Source: Gorsachius magnificus | Lineage: Eukaryota; Chordata; Aves; Pelecaniformes; Ardeidae | Direction of reading: 5' to 3' | DNA length: 64,000 nt | NCBI GenBank assembly: GCA_034008185.1 | Contig: CM067081.1 | Span: forward strand, 17,545,821-17,609,820 | Part shown: piece after piece, positions 1 to 10,870 of the stretch | Layout of the letters: each line of letters begins with the position of its first letter | Numbering within the stretch: the stretch's first letter is position 1 | Program-made: the position numbers and the translations under genes | Notes under the pieces: model-generated | What the model saw: the letters and a program-made list of their open reading frames with translations, nothing else | What the model was told of the DNA's origin: nothing | Databases searched by the model: none

Positions 1-1466
1 TGAAGCCGCACAATTGATGTGGGCTGGGGCTGGTGCCCTGCTCTCCACATGGACAACACAAACTTGTCCTGAACTCCAGAGAGGGGGATGCACCTCACCA
101 GGAGACAAGGACGTGCACCCTGCTGAGACGAGGAGTGGGGTGGTGACCGCTGTGCCTCTGGTTTGCACTGTTTGTGGGAAATGGCCAGCTACCACTAAAG
201 CTGCGGGATTAAGCCCATGCTTTCACTGTTGTTAGTTGTACACCAGAACCACAGCATACTTTTCTGGCAGTGGATTTGGCTTTTCATGTCCCTGGGGTAC
301 AAACCCCAGAGAGGAGGAAGGTTTTAATCATGTGTTTGTAATGTAAGTGATGTGCCCTTCTGTTCAGTGGCACTGAATAGATGGAAGGCTTTGGGGAAGG
401 ACACACATCACTAACTGGAGTCTATTGGTGCTCAGGACTGGGGGGCCTAAGTGCTGGGTTGGGCTTTAAATGCTATAATCTTTGGTCCAGCATGATACCA
501 GTGGCTGTAACTTTCTTTCTACTTTCCTCACAAATACAGTGGAGGAAGGTTAATTATTTGGCCTGAGTTTTAGATATTTGAGGCTGAACAGGTATGCAAT
601 GACTTCTTTCATACAACTCCATTAATTTTCCAAAGAGATGCACCAAGTCCTGTTTCCATAGGGGTCAAGCAACATCTGATCTGAGAATTTCCTCTGAGTA
701 TTTCCTATTCCGTATCCCCCTCCCCAAAATCACACACTCTCCCTTTGCCCTGAGCTGTTGATCAGCCTGAGACCGACACCACCTCCCAGGTTACACTGCC
801 ATTGTCATGCAGCTCAGGTTAACATGCAATGTGTTTTGGGCAAAGGCTCCACTCATTTCTTGGAGACACTTAGCTGCTCTTTGGTTTTACTCTGAATAAA
901 AGGTGAACACTGATGGTTTTGGCTTCAGAAGTCTTCATCCAGCTTCCTGGGTAAAAAAATTTAATAGTGACTTATCTAAACAAGGTATTGTCTTCACTTC
1001 TGAGCAATTAATGATTAAGAGCTTGCACAGCATTTTGAACATGTGAAACCCTTAACATCAGCAACAAATTAGGAAAACAGTTATTTCAAAATTAATTTTC
1101 AAAGAAAGCATTTAAGTAGCTTGCAATACATTAAAATCTATCACATCATACTATACATTATCAAAAAAAACCTCAGAAACATTTTGAGCAATGGATGTAA
1201 GGTTACTATATTGTCATTGGTATTTTAAGAGGTGATATACGGCTTTTGCTTTACACAGTGCTACATTCGTGACAGCTCAGACACTTCAAAAAATGTGGGC
1301 AATTCCATCGATCTTAGTGGCAATTCCTTTGGAAAGAGAGCACTGACTTCAGTGAGAATGTCAGCTTACATCCAGCTGAGCATGGATGCAGTGCTGGTGC
1401 TGGCATAGGGAGCGGATGTTTATTTTGCAGTCTATCCCCAGCGCAGACACCATGCAGGGAGCAGGA
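1..1466. other. Single-copy DNA, no gene recognised
   Basis: No exon, repeat family or RNA gene was recognised. The first 250 bases are more GC-rich and contain a short open frame without recognisable similarity. The rest is AT-rich non-coding sequence running up to the CR1 tail that starts near 1467. Confidence 0.5.
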
Positions 1467-2080
1467 ATCATAGAATCATAGAATCACAGAACAGAACCAT
1501 AGAATTTTTTAGGTTGGAAAAGGCCTTTAAGATCATCAAGTCCAACCATTGACCTAACCCTGCCATGCCACCACTAAGCTATGTCCCTAAGAACCTCGTC
1601 TACCCGTCTTTGAAATACCTCCAGGGATGGGGACTCCACCACTTCCCTGGATAGCCCATTCCAGAGCCTGACAACCCTTTCTGTGAAAAAATTTTTCCTA
1701 ATGTCTAATCTAAACCTGCCCTGGCACAACTTGAGGCCATTTCCCCTTGTCCTATCGCCAGTTACCTGGGAAAAGAGGCCAACCCCCACCTCACTACAGA
1801 CTCCTGTCAGGCAGTTGCAGAGGGTGATAAGGTCTCCCCTCAGCCTCCTCTTCTCGAGACTAAACAACCCCAGTTCCCTCAGCCGTTCCCCATCAGACTT
1901 GTGCTCCAGACCCCTCACCAGCTTTGTTGCCCTTCTCTGGACATGCTCCAGCACCTCAATGTCCTTCTGGTAGTGAGGGGCCCAAATCTGAACACAGTAT
2001 TTGAGATGCAGCCTCACCAGAGACTAGTACAGGGGCATGGTCACTTCCCTACTCTTGCTGGCCACTCTGTTCCTGAACAC
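1467..2080 (-). mobile_element. CR1 LINE, 5'-truncated 3' end
   Basis: Read on the minus strand this is the 3' end of a CR1 non-LTR retrotransposon. It has a tail of imperfect ATTCTATG octamers at 1467-1506, then the 3' UTR block, then the C-terminus of the ORF2 reverse transcriptase. An open frame at 1574-2017 (147 codons) shows CR1 blocks such as [35 protein letters not shown] and [13 protein letters not shown]. Similarity fades near 2080, so the copy is 5'-truncated, which is usual for CR1 (target-primed reverse transcription). The 3' UTR resembles the copies at 6480, 41948 and 63346, so these four look like one subfamily. Confidence 0.95.
1574..2017 (-). pseudogene. CR1 ORF2 C-terminal fragment
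   Basis: This open frame of 147 codons corresponds only to the region downstream of the reverse-transcriptase catalytic core. The endonuclease and catalytic Asp motifs are absent, so it cannot make an active enzyme. The stop codon at 1574 is the normal ORF2 end for this subfamily: the copy at 63 kb ends with a similar EVLRD motif. The initiating Met is internal and has no significance. Confidence 0.9.
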
Positions 2081-3656
2081 CTCCTGCACTGCTGGTTTGA
2101 GGTGTCTGCAACTGAGGAGTCTTCCATCTTCTTCAGAGGAATTACATTATTTTTCTTCTTTATTTCTGTAACCTAGGAGTACATCAAAACTCTATTTAAA
2201 AATGGGAGGAAAGCAGAACAGTAACTTGATTTGTCTTAGACTAGCACTTGCCAGGAGAAGGGGAATAGGAAGACTAATAATTCCTAACATTGCCTGGAAA
2301 ACTGCTTGTCTAAATAGCTAAAACTCGTGTAAGTCACTACTAAACCCGATGATCAAGTGTTGCTATGGAGATACTATTTCATAAAAACCTTACTTAGCTG
2401 CTTTCCATTCACTTTTAAACCATCATATGTAATTACTTCAATTTCCCAGACCCAAGCTATAGAGAGAGCTTGGAAGCTCATTGCTTTTTGCAGTTCAATC
2501 CTTATTGAACTAAACCTATTGGAATAAAAAATATCTATGAATGTACAAAGTAGATAAGGGGTGGTTATTTATTTCTGTTAACACTGGAGGATTTTTTTTT
2601 ACTAAACCACTCTGATTCAGCATTTTTAGATGAAATTGCAGAGGTTAATGAGGGCTGTTAAGATAGAGCTTGTTACTCAATGGTTATTTGGAAGCTGTTA
2701 GCTACAACCCGCACCATCAAAAATGTAACAGCTACTGTATGCAGTCTGAATTTTCCATTTCTTGGACATTATTGACAACTTCTAACAAGTGGCAAAAAAA
2801 CAACTAACATTTGAGAGGACCAGAAGCAGAAGCCAAAAAGAAGGATCAAGACAGTCCAGAGATGTACGAGTTGCTCAGAAATACTTTCTCGCCCTCTACT
2901 GAGCAAGCAAAGGTTGCTTCAAAAAGTATGAGATATTACAATAAGGGAAGTATAAAAAATTAAAATCAGGTGTGAAATCTTATGGAAAATAGTATCAAAG
3001 ATGGAAACCAACTGAATTTGCTGAGTTATAAGCAACTTCTCCAATTTGCAGTATGACAAATGAATGGCTACGCCGCTTGAATTAGCACGGAAATTCTGCA
3101 GCGCTTTCTGCCAGATCTGAAATTGAGCAGGCTGCTAGTTAGCTCTGTGTACCATTTCAAAAATGTAGAAAAGAAGTGCAATGACATATCCAAAATAAAT
3201 CCCCAGTATGAAAAGCTGTGCACTTGGGTGTGAATTTTGCCATCTGGAGAAGAACGGTTGTCAGGAGGGAGACGGTGCCTAAAAGATGAGCCAGAGGATG
3301 CAGTCTTGCTGTTGCCTGAGTTCAGTGACAATCTGAAAATGAACAAGTGACCCAAGTGCAGCAGCCAGGTTACAAAGTTTTTGCAACTGTTCATGAAAAA
3401 GCCACTTATACTAATTAATATCAAGTAATTAAATGCCATACACATATAGAAGAAAAAAACCCACCTCTCTGCAGAAACACAGTCCAAGCATCAAGCCAAA
3501 GAGAGAAAGTGGAAAAGGGCAGAGGGACGGAAACGATGTTTTTTTCCAATGCATTAGCAGTGACTGATAGGAACACCAGCACAGCAAATGCATGGGCTCA
3601 CTATGATGTTTCCAAGGGGAAAAATAAAGAAAGATGAACCCTTTGTGTGTCGATGG
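2081..3656. other. Single-copy AT-rich DNA, no gene recognised
   Basis: No repeat or exon was recognised. A 139-codon open frame on the minus strand (3068-3487) has no recognisable domain and no splice or promoter context, so it is treated as chance. Confidence 0.5.
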
Positions 3657-5495
3657 ATCATAGAATCATAGAATCATAGAATTATGAATGTTTTGGGTTG
3701 GAAGGGACCCCTAGAGCTCATCTAGTCCAACCCCCCTGCAGTGAGCAGGGACACCGCTAATTAGATCAGGTTGCTCAGAGCCCCATCCAACCTGACCTTG
3801 AATGTTCCCAGGGATGGGGCCTCCACCACCTCTCTGGGCAACCCGTTCCAGTGTTTCACCACCCTCGTTGTAAAGAATTTCCTCCTTATATCTAGTCTAA
3901 ACCTACCCTGGTTTAGTTTAAAACCATTACCCCTTGTCCTGTCACAGCTGGCCCTACTAAAAAGATTTTCCCCATCTTTCCTATAGGCCCCCTTTAGGTA
4001 CTGAAAGGCCACAATCAGGTCTCCCCGCAGCCTTCTCTTCTCCAGGCTGAACAACCCCAACTCCCTCAGCCTGTCCTCATAAGAGAGGTGCTCCAGCCCT
4101 CGCATCATTTTTGTAGCCCTCCTCTGGACCCGCTCCAACAGGTCCATGTCCTTCTTGTGCTGAGGGCTCCAGAGCTGGACGCAGTACTCCAGGTGAGGTC
4201 TCACCAGAGCAGAGTAGAGGGGCAGAATCACCTCCTTCGACCTGCTGGCCACGCTTCTCCTGATGCAGCCCAGGGTACGGTTGGCCTTCTGGGCTGCCAG
4301 CGCACATTGCCGGCTCATGGCCAGCTTTTCATCCACCAGCACGCCCAAGTCCCTCTCAGCAGGGCTGCTCTCGATCCTTTCTTCCCCCAGCCTGTACTGA
4401 TACTGGGGGTTACCCTGACCCAGGCGCATGACCTTGCACTTGGCCTTGTTGAACCTATGAGGTTCACACAGGCCCACCTCTCCAGCCTGTCCAGGTCTCT
4501 CTGGATGACATCCCATCCTTCTGGTGTGTCAACCGCACCACTCAGTTTGGTGTCATCTGCAAACTTGCTGAGGGTGCATTCGATCTCCCTGTCTAAGTCA
4601 TTGATGAATATATTGAACAGCACTGGTCCCAGTACGGACCCCTGAGGGACACCACTCGTCACCGGTCTCCATCCAGACATCGAGCCATTGACCACTACCC
4701 TCTGGATGCGGCCATCCAGCCAGTTCCTTATCCACCAAACAGTCCACCCATCAAATCCATAGCTCTCCAATTTAGAGAGAAGGATGTTGTGGGGGACCGT
4801 GTCAAAGGCTTTGCAGAAGTCCAGATAGATGACATCCATTGGTTTTCCCTTGTCCAATGATGCTGTCACACCATCATAGAAAGACACTAGGTTCATCAGG
4901 CAGGACTTGCCCTTGGTGAAGCCATGCTGGCTATCTCAAATTATCTCCCTGGCCTCCATGTGCTTTAGCATAGCTTCTAGGAGGATCTGTTCCATGATCT
5001 TCCCAGGCACAGAGGTGAGGCTGACAGGTCGGTAGTTCCCAGGGTCTTCCTTTCTACCCTTTTTGAAAATGGGCACAATGTTTCCCTTCTTCCAGTCACC
5101 GGGGACTTCACCTGACTGCCATGACTTTTCAAATATCATGGAGAGTGGCTTGGCAACTACATCGGCCAATTCCCTCAGGACTCTGGGATGCATCTCATCA
5201 GGTCCCATGGACTTATGTGCGTTCAGGTTCCTCAGGTGGTCACGAACCTGATCTTCTCCTACAGCAGGAAGGGTTTTGCCCTCCCGACCCCCCTCATGCC
5301 ACCCATCAACTCGGGTGGGGTGGGGAGAGAGGTTCCCAGTGAAGACTGAGGCAAAAAAGGTGTTGAGTACCTCAGCCTTCTCTTCATCTGCTGTTACCAG
5401 CTTGCCGGTCTCGCTCATCAGCGGGGGTACGCTTTCTTTAACCATCCTTTTCCGGCTGATATACCTGTAGAAACCCTTCTTGTTATTCTTTGCAC
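3657..5495 (-). mobile_element. CR1 LINE, long 5'-truncated copy
   Basis: This is the longest CR1 copy in the window, about 1.84 kb. In minus-strand order it carries the segment between endonuclease and RT, the RT domain, the ORF2 C-terminus, a 3' UTR and a tail of octamers at 3657-3685. The 5' break is near 5495, where similarity stops just upstream of the [11 protein letters not shown] block. The copy therefore lacks ORF1 and the endonuclease. Its 3' UTR closely matches the pieces at 7442 and, less closely, 19055, so these belong to one subfamily distinct from the 1467/6480/41948/63346 group. I see no target-site duplication, which is common for CR1. Confidence 0.95.
3761..5495 (-). pseudogene. 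CR1 ORF2 reverse transcriptase, broken
   Basis: The frame reads through the pre-RT region ([34 protein letters not shown]), RT motif A ([13 protein letters not shown], first catalytic Asp), [19 protein letters not shown], and the catalytic FADD at about 4552-4563. It then continues through the C-terminal [11 protein letters not shown] and [11 protein letters not shown] blocks. Two breaks are visible. One is a stop at 4936-4938 (TGA where related copies have Trp). The other is an apparent one-base deletion near 4455-4458, after the WACVNL block, which shifts the frame. The older copy near 7690 keeps the undeleted spelling at the matching site. Apart from these breaks the domain is well preserved, so the copy is fairly young. 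Confidence 0.9.
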
Positions 5496-6479
5496 TATGC
5501 GCAGCACGAGTGCCCAGGCTCCTGTCCTGTGGTACCAAGCAGCTCATCCCTTGGCTGCTGAGAGGAGCCCCAGTCAATGCCTGGGAAAGGAGTTGCAGAA
5601 GTGAAATGGTAAGTACGAGAAGTTGAATAAGCTGTGAATCATTGTATGGGAAAGCAGGGACGAGGGCTTGGATTTTCCCTGCGGAGCTGCCTATTTAGGC
5701 AGGATTGTATTGCAGTCAAGCATCACTGACATGCTTCTCTTTGTTGTTTAAACCAGCACCACAAGCAGATTATTTTGATGGCAACACCGTGCTCACAGAC
5801 CCAGACAGTGAATTATTTTTTTTTCACTTCATTAAGCTCACTTTCACTTTCTCTGTCAATTAATCCTGAAACAAGTCTCGTCTCACCCCTTCCCTTCTCC
5901 AGAGTACCCTAATGCAGTTACAGAGCGGTGAGCATGGGGAGAGGGTTTCTTTCTAACATTCACTGTCTTTAACAGTGACTTTTCTTTCCTTTTCTTTTTT
6001 TTTTTTTTTTTTTGGCTGCTAATTTGCCTGCTCTCGCAGGATGCTCACAGACCAGGGAGCAAACAGTGTGAGCTGTGCCCTCCATACAGGCGGGGTGTTG
6101 TGCTTCAGCATCCTCTGCATCACTGCTAATGCCACTGACAGCCAAATCCTGTGGCTTTGTTGCCATTGGGCTTTTGCTATCTCAATACCCTGCACTGTTA
6201 ATGCAACGTGAATGCACACAACCTTTTTCAGATTATGATAGGAAAACTTCCTTTTGCTTTCATGGGAGGTTGGATACCTGTGTTCCCTGGGATGTCAAAG
6301 AGCTGCTCTTGCAGCAGTCCTGTGAATTCCTGCTTGACGCTTGGCAGCAAATTATATTTGATTGTATACTTTTCTTTTTGTGAAACATGAATGGATTTGT
6401 GAAAAATAGAAGAAAATGAACCTCAAAAGGAGGCCGCCAGGACTCTGCTGCTAAAATAAGTGAGCACAGCATCATTCTA
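5496..6479. other. Single-copy DNA with T19 tract
   Basis: This spacer lies between two CR1 copies. It contains a homopolymer of 19 T at 5995-6013 preceded by a T/C-rich run. Short open frames here have no recognisable similarity. A poly-T tract can be the reverse complement of a retroposed poly-A tail, but no source transcript is recognisable next to it. Confidence 0.5.
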
Positions 6480-6780
6480 TACCTATCCCAGGTAACGGGC
6501 AGTAGGATGAAGCGAAATGGCCTCAAGTTGTGCCAGGGCAGGTTTAGGTTGCCCTTAGGAAAGATTTTTTTCACAGAAAGGGTTGTCAAGCACTGGAACA
6601 GGCTGCCCAGGGAAGTGGTTGAGTCCCCATCCCTGGAGGTATTTAAAAAATGGGTAGACAAGGTTCTTAGGGACATGGTTTAGTAGTGGGATGGTAGGGT
6701 TAGGTCAATGGTTGGACTTGATGATCTTAAAGGTCTTTTCCAACCTAAACGATTCTATGATTCTATGACTCTATGATTCT
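6480..6780 (+). mobile_element. CR1 LINE, 3' end
   Basis: This plus-strand CR1 3' fragment begins in the ORF2 C-terminus (region encoding the [14 protein letters not shown] block), passes through the end of ORF2 near 6680 and the 3' UTR, and finishes with ATTCTATG-like octamers at about 6750-6780. The strand is opposite to the neighbouring copies at 3657 and 7442. It belongs to the same 3' UTR group as 1467, 41948 and 63346. Confidence 0.95.
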
Positions 6781-7441
6781 CTTAGTAACACTTGCTGCCT
6801 TTTAATATTATTTGGTTTTTTAAATTTTAATTTAATTTTAATTTTTTTTAATATTTTTTGTTGTTTTTACAGGAATGCCAGATATCTTGTTTTTTGTTGT
6901 TTCATGCAATGACTATGTTGCATTCTGTTTAGTAAAACTTTTATGATTTCCCATAAAATCTGAAATATTAGCTATTTAAAGCTAAACATGAAACAGGTTC
7001 AGAGTTATAGCCCTGAAAGAATGAAAACTGACACCTCAGTTTATTCCCATAGCAGCAGCCAAGCATCTGCTCATATGTGCTGATGTGGTGGTCATCTTGG
7101 AGAAGCTCACAATGACTAATGGCACAGAACAAGATTATCCTTGGTATTAAGGAGACAAATTCTATTTATCTGTGGGAAATAGTGGCCCTTAATTTTTTTG
7201 CTATCAGGTAATCACCTATAGGATGATATAACAGTTAAATACTCTTTTTGTCAGAGTTTGAAAGAATGCTCCAGTACATAGGCATTGCTTCTTGGTCATG
7301 AATGAGTGTGAAACACAAGGGGTTTTTGTGTTTAAATCTGATGTCTGAAATGTAGAAGACTTGCAGAAACTATCCTGGATCTATACTGTTCAGCCACCTA
7401 ACCTAGACATAAATGTGGATGCGTGAGGGCCTGCCAGAAGT
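6781..7441. other. AT-rich single-copy DNA
   Basis: A T/A-rich low-complexity stretch directly follows the CR1 tail (about 6800-6860). The rest is unremarkable AT-rich sequence with no recognised gene or repeat. Confidence 0.5.
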
Positions 7442-7632
7442 ATCATAGAATCATAGAATCATAGAATGTTTTAGGTTGGAAGGGACCCCTAGAGGTCACC
7501 TAGTCCAACCCCCCTGCAGTGAGCAGGGACACCACTAACTAGATCAGGTTGCTCAGAGCCCCATCCAACCTGACCTTGAATGTTTCCAGGGATGGGGCCT
7601 CCACCACCTCTCTGGGCAACCTGTTCCAGTTT
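7442..7632 (-). mobile_element. CR1 LINE, short young 3' end
   Basis: This piece of about 190 bp contains the octamer tail (7442-7466), the 3' UTR and the last part of ORF2. By eye it differs from the copy at 3657 at only about nine positions, so it belongs to the same subfamily. Similarity ends abruptly near 7632, and about 45 bp of unassigned sequence separates it from a much older CR1 in the same orientation. Confidence 0.93.
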
Positions 7633-7675
7633 AGTAGAACTATACAAAGCAATTTAAGTCAGATAATCCAGTTTT

Positions 7676-8690
7676 CTACTTGGCATTTCCCTTCATTGAA
7701 CTTCATGAAGTTCTTGTTGGCCAATTTCTCCAGCCTGTTCAGGTCCCTCTGAATGGCAGTACACCCATCTGGTATATTGGCCACTCTCCCTGGTTTTGTA
7801 TCATCTGTAAACTTGATAAGGGTACGGTGTCCCATCTTCCAGGTCATTAATGAAGATGTTAAACAGTGTTTGCCCCCATATCAACCCCTGTGGGAATATG
7901 TGCTGCTGGAATTTGTGCTGCTGACCACAGCTCTGTCAGCCAGTTTTCACAATCCTCCTCATGGTTCGTTTACCTGGTACAACTTCATCTGTCTATGAGG
8001 ATGTTACGTGAGACAGTGTTGAAAGCCTTGCTGAAAGTGAGATAAACAACATCCACTGCTATCCCCTCATCCAATGAGCCTGTCTTTTCATTGCAGAAGT
8101 CTGTCAAGTGGGCCAGGCAGGATTACCCCTTTGTCATCCATGCTGACTACTCCCTAGCACCATCTTGTCCTTCAGGTGTCTGGAAGTGGTTTTCAGGAGG
8201 ATTTGCTCTATCACCTTCCCAGAGATTAAGGTGAGGTTGACCACTTTGTCATTCCCCAAGTCCTCCTTCTTGCCCAGTAAGAGTGACATTTGCTTTCCTC
8301 CAGTCCTCAGAAATGCCTCCTGATCACCACAACCCCTCTGAGATCATCAAGAGTGGCCTTGAAGGACGTTGACCAACTCCCTCAACCCTTGTGGATTCAT
8401 CCCATCAGGTCCCATGAACTTACGTAAGTCTACTTTGTTTAGATGTTCCCTAAGTGGATTGTCCTCTACTGAGGGTAAGTTGTCAGTGCTCCAGACTTTC
8501 CCATGGCTCTCAGGAGTCTGGGATTCCTGATGGCATATAATTCCAGTAAAGACTGAGGTGAAGAACTCACTGAGTAACTCAGCCTTTTCCATAGTCTCAG
8601 CAGGGGGCCCACATTTCCTCTCACCTTCCCTTTATTGATGATGCAGCTTTAGAAGCCCTTCTTCTTTCCTTTCACATCCCTCATCCTTTC
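7676..8690 (-). mobile_element. Old CR1 LINE, ORF2 pre-RT to RT region
   Basis: This is a strongly diverged minus-strand CR1. Reading from 8690 downward it shows the pre-RT region (a frame at 8347-8592 with KAELLSEFFTSVFTG and MGPDGMNPQGLRELV), then RT sequence in broken frames, including an FTDDTK form of the catalytic block (frame 7659-7847). It stops near 7676 in the block that encodes the FNEGKCQV-type motif. The 3' end of this copy is missing; a younger CR1 tail lies just beyond. Many indels and stops mark it as inactive. Confidence 0.85.
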
Positions 8691-8714
8691 ACACCTCTCA
8701 TCCTCACCATATTC

Positions 8715-9465
8715 AACGGTGCCCCTGTTCATACAGCCCAGGTTGCCATTGGCTGTCTTTGCAGCCAGGACTTGCTGCTGGCCCATATCCTGTTTGCTGC
8801 CCAGTGGGACTCCCATCACCTTTGCTGCAGAGCAGCTTCCCAGTAGTCAATCCTCAGTCTGGGTTGTTGGCAGGGGTCTTTCTTTCCTAGGGACAGGACT
8901 CATCATTTCTCATGTTGAATCTCATGGCTCATTCCTCCAGACAGACCTAGTCCCTCTGAATGGCATCCCATTCTTTAAGGGTCCCCCTAGTTTGGCATCA
9001 TTTGCAAGCACAATGAGAGTGCACTCAGTCACTTCCTCCAGCCTCTTATAAAGACGTTAAGCAGATAGGTCCCAACAGAGACCACTGTGATGCTCCCCTT
9101 GAACCAGCCTACCAGCCTGTTAACCACCTGGAAGTCAGATGTTGAATACAAGAATACTGGGGGAGATGGTATCAAAAGCCTTGATAAAGTCAAGGCAATT
9201 GATTTTACCACTCTGTACAGCTCTCCTCTTGGGAAATCTGGTTGGTTTATCATAGAAGGCAATAAGGCTGGTCAGGCAGGGTTTATCCTCAGTAAATCTG
9301 TGTCAGCTGTTCCCAGTCAGCTGCTTCTTGTGCTCAGAAATGCTCTATGAGATGCCTCATTATACAGTGTGCCCAGGGAGGATGTTTTCAAGTGAGGCAG
9401 AGTGACCTCTAGTTCCTCACATTGTTCTTTTGGCCTCTTTTGAAGGTGGGTTCATCCTTTGCCTT
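8715..9465 (-). mobile_element. Second old CR1 LINE, RT region
   Basis: This is another diverged minus-strand CR1 piece. On the plus strand it reads through the reverse complement of the post-RT block (near 8735-8770), the catalytic Asp region (near 8990-9030), the IFIND region (near 9050), and the region upstream of motif A (9150-9300). It repeats RT segments already present in the copy ending at 8690, so it is a separate element rather than a continuation. All frames are broken. Confidence 0.8.
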
Positions 9466-9723
9466 TTTTGACTGATTTTTACTCTTGACTGAAGGGACAA
9501 GTGACAAGGGATGCATATCTGCAGGTGCTGACATCAGCAACAGACTGAGATTTCTACATCTCTTTTATCTGGAGGAACATGAGCTCTTCTAGAGCACGAT
9601 TCTTATCAGCTTAAAAAAGGTGTTTAACATACTGACATTGCTGGCTAAAAGTGCCTGCTTCTCTCCACTAACAGTGGGAGTTTGGGGGACAAGCTTCTCT
9701 GTGGACACGTGAAATGAAGCTCA
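9466..9723. other. Short single-copy spacer
   Basis: No feature was recognised between the old CR1 and the LTR remnant, except that the last bases (9724-9728, GCACT) are the left target-site duplication of the LTR element. Confidence 0.4.
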
Positions 9724-9760
9724 GCACTTGTTGTGGGTTTTAACACGCTCCCCCCCAAAA

Positions 9761-10266
9761 AATTGTGGTTTAACCCTTCAGGCAGCTGAACACCACACAG
9801 CTGCTTGCTCACTGCCCCCCTCCCTCAGTGGGATGGGGGAGAGAATCAAAAAAAAAAAAGTAAAACCCATGGATTGAGATAAAAACACTTTAATAAAAGA
9901 TAAAAATAATAATAATTATTATTATTATTTATACAGAATATACAAAACAAGTGATGCTCAGTGCAATTGCTCACCACCTGCTTACCGATGCCCAGCCCAT
10001 CCCGAGCAGCAATGACTCTTCCCCCTGACAGACTAACTCCCCCCGACCATGATGTCACATGGTCTGGAATAGCCCTTGGGCCAGTTGGGGTCAGCTGTCC
10101 TGGCTGTGCCCCCTCCCAGCTTCTTGTGCCCCTGGCAGAGCAGGGGAAGCTGAAAAGTCCTTCACTGGTGTAAGCACTGCTCAGCAACAACTGAAACATC
10201 AGGGTGTTACCAACATTATCCTCATACTAAATCCAAAACACAGCACTATGCCAACTACTGGGAAGG
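9761..10266 (-). repeat. Left LTR copy, truncated
   Basis: This copy shares the U5 end (GTGGTTTAACCC), the block CAGTGGGATGGGGGAGAGAAT, an AAT/ATT microsatellite (about 9906-9931, self-complementary) and the region around 10240 with the right-hand LTR. It ends at 10266, about 35 bases short of the full LTR end seen in the right copy. Confidence 0.8.
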
Positions 10267-10865
10267 TGTCGTGGTTTAACCCGGCTGGCAACTAAGCACC
10301 ACGCAGCCGCTCACTCACTCCCCCCCCCTCCCTCAGTGGGATGGGGGAGAGAATCAGAGAAAAAGAAAAAAAAGTAAGACCCGTGGGTTGAGATAGAGAC
10401 AGCTTAATAAGAGAGAATAATAATAATAATAATAATGGTAAGAAAATATACAGAATATATAAAACAAGTGATGCACAATGCAATTCTCACCACCCGCTGA
10501 CCGATGCCCAGCCCGTCCCGAGCCGCGATCACTCCCCCCAAGCCGCGATCACACTGCCCGAGCTGCGGCCACTCTGCCCACGACCAACCGACCGACTAAC
10601 ACCCCCCCCCCCACCCCGAGCATGACATTATATGGTATGGAATAGCTCTTTGACAGTTTGGGTCCTAGCTGTGCTGTACTCCCAGCTTGTTATGCACCTG
10701 GCCAAGCAGGAGAAGCTCAAAAAGTCCTTGAGCAGTCTGAGCACTACTTGGCAACAGCTAACAACATTAGCGTGTTATCAACATTCTTCTAGTACTAAAT
10801 CCAAAGCACAGCACTATGCTAGCTTCTGTGAAGAAAATTAACTCTATCCCAGCCAAACCAGGACA
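10267..10865 (-). repeat. Right LTR copy, full length (599 bp)
   Basis: The plus-strand view starts with TGTCGTGGTTTAACCC and ends with CCAGCCAAACCAGGACA, so the LTR is bounded by TG...CA. It contains (AAT)n at about 10415-10436, a local duplication of a GCCGCGATCAC-like unit at about 10520-10560, and a C-run at 10602-10612. No clear TATA box was found on the minus strand; an AT-rich CATATAATG lies near 10630. Confidence 0.85.
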
Positions 10866-10870
10866 GCACT

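Larger units (their letters stand above)
9729..10865 (-). mobile_element. Two-LTR remnant of an ERVL-like endogenous retrovirus
   Basis: Two related LTRs stand side by side, both with their sense on the minus strand. The left one runs about 9729/9764-10266 and the right one 10267-10865. The outer ends are TG at 9729 and CA at 10865. The flanks GCACT at 9724-9728 and 10866-10870 match exactly, a 5-bp duplication as expected for ERVL-type elements. The left LTR has an extra partial copy of its terminus at 9729-9763 and lacks about 35 bases at its other end. The two LTRs differ at very roughly a fifth of positions by eye. No gag, pol or env sequence lies between them. I recognise this LTR type from bird genomes; the family name is not certain. 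Confidence 0.85.

Noticed and set aside
4088..4645. 185-codon plus-strand open frame
   Set aside because: It is the antisense shadow of the CR1 reverse-transcriptase frame.
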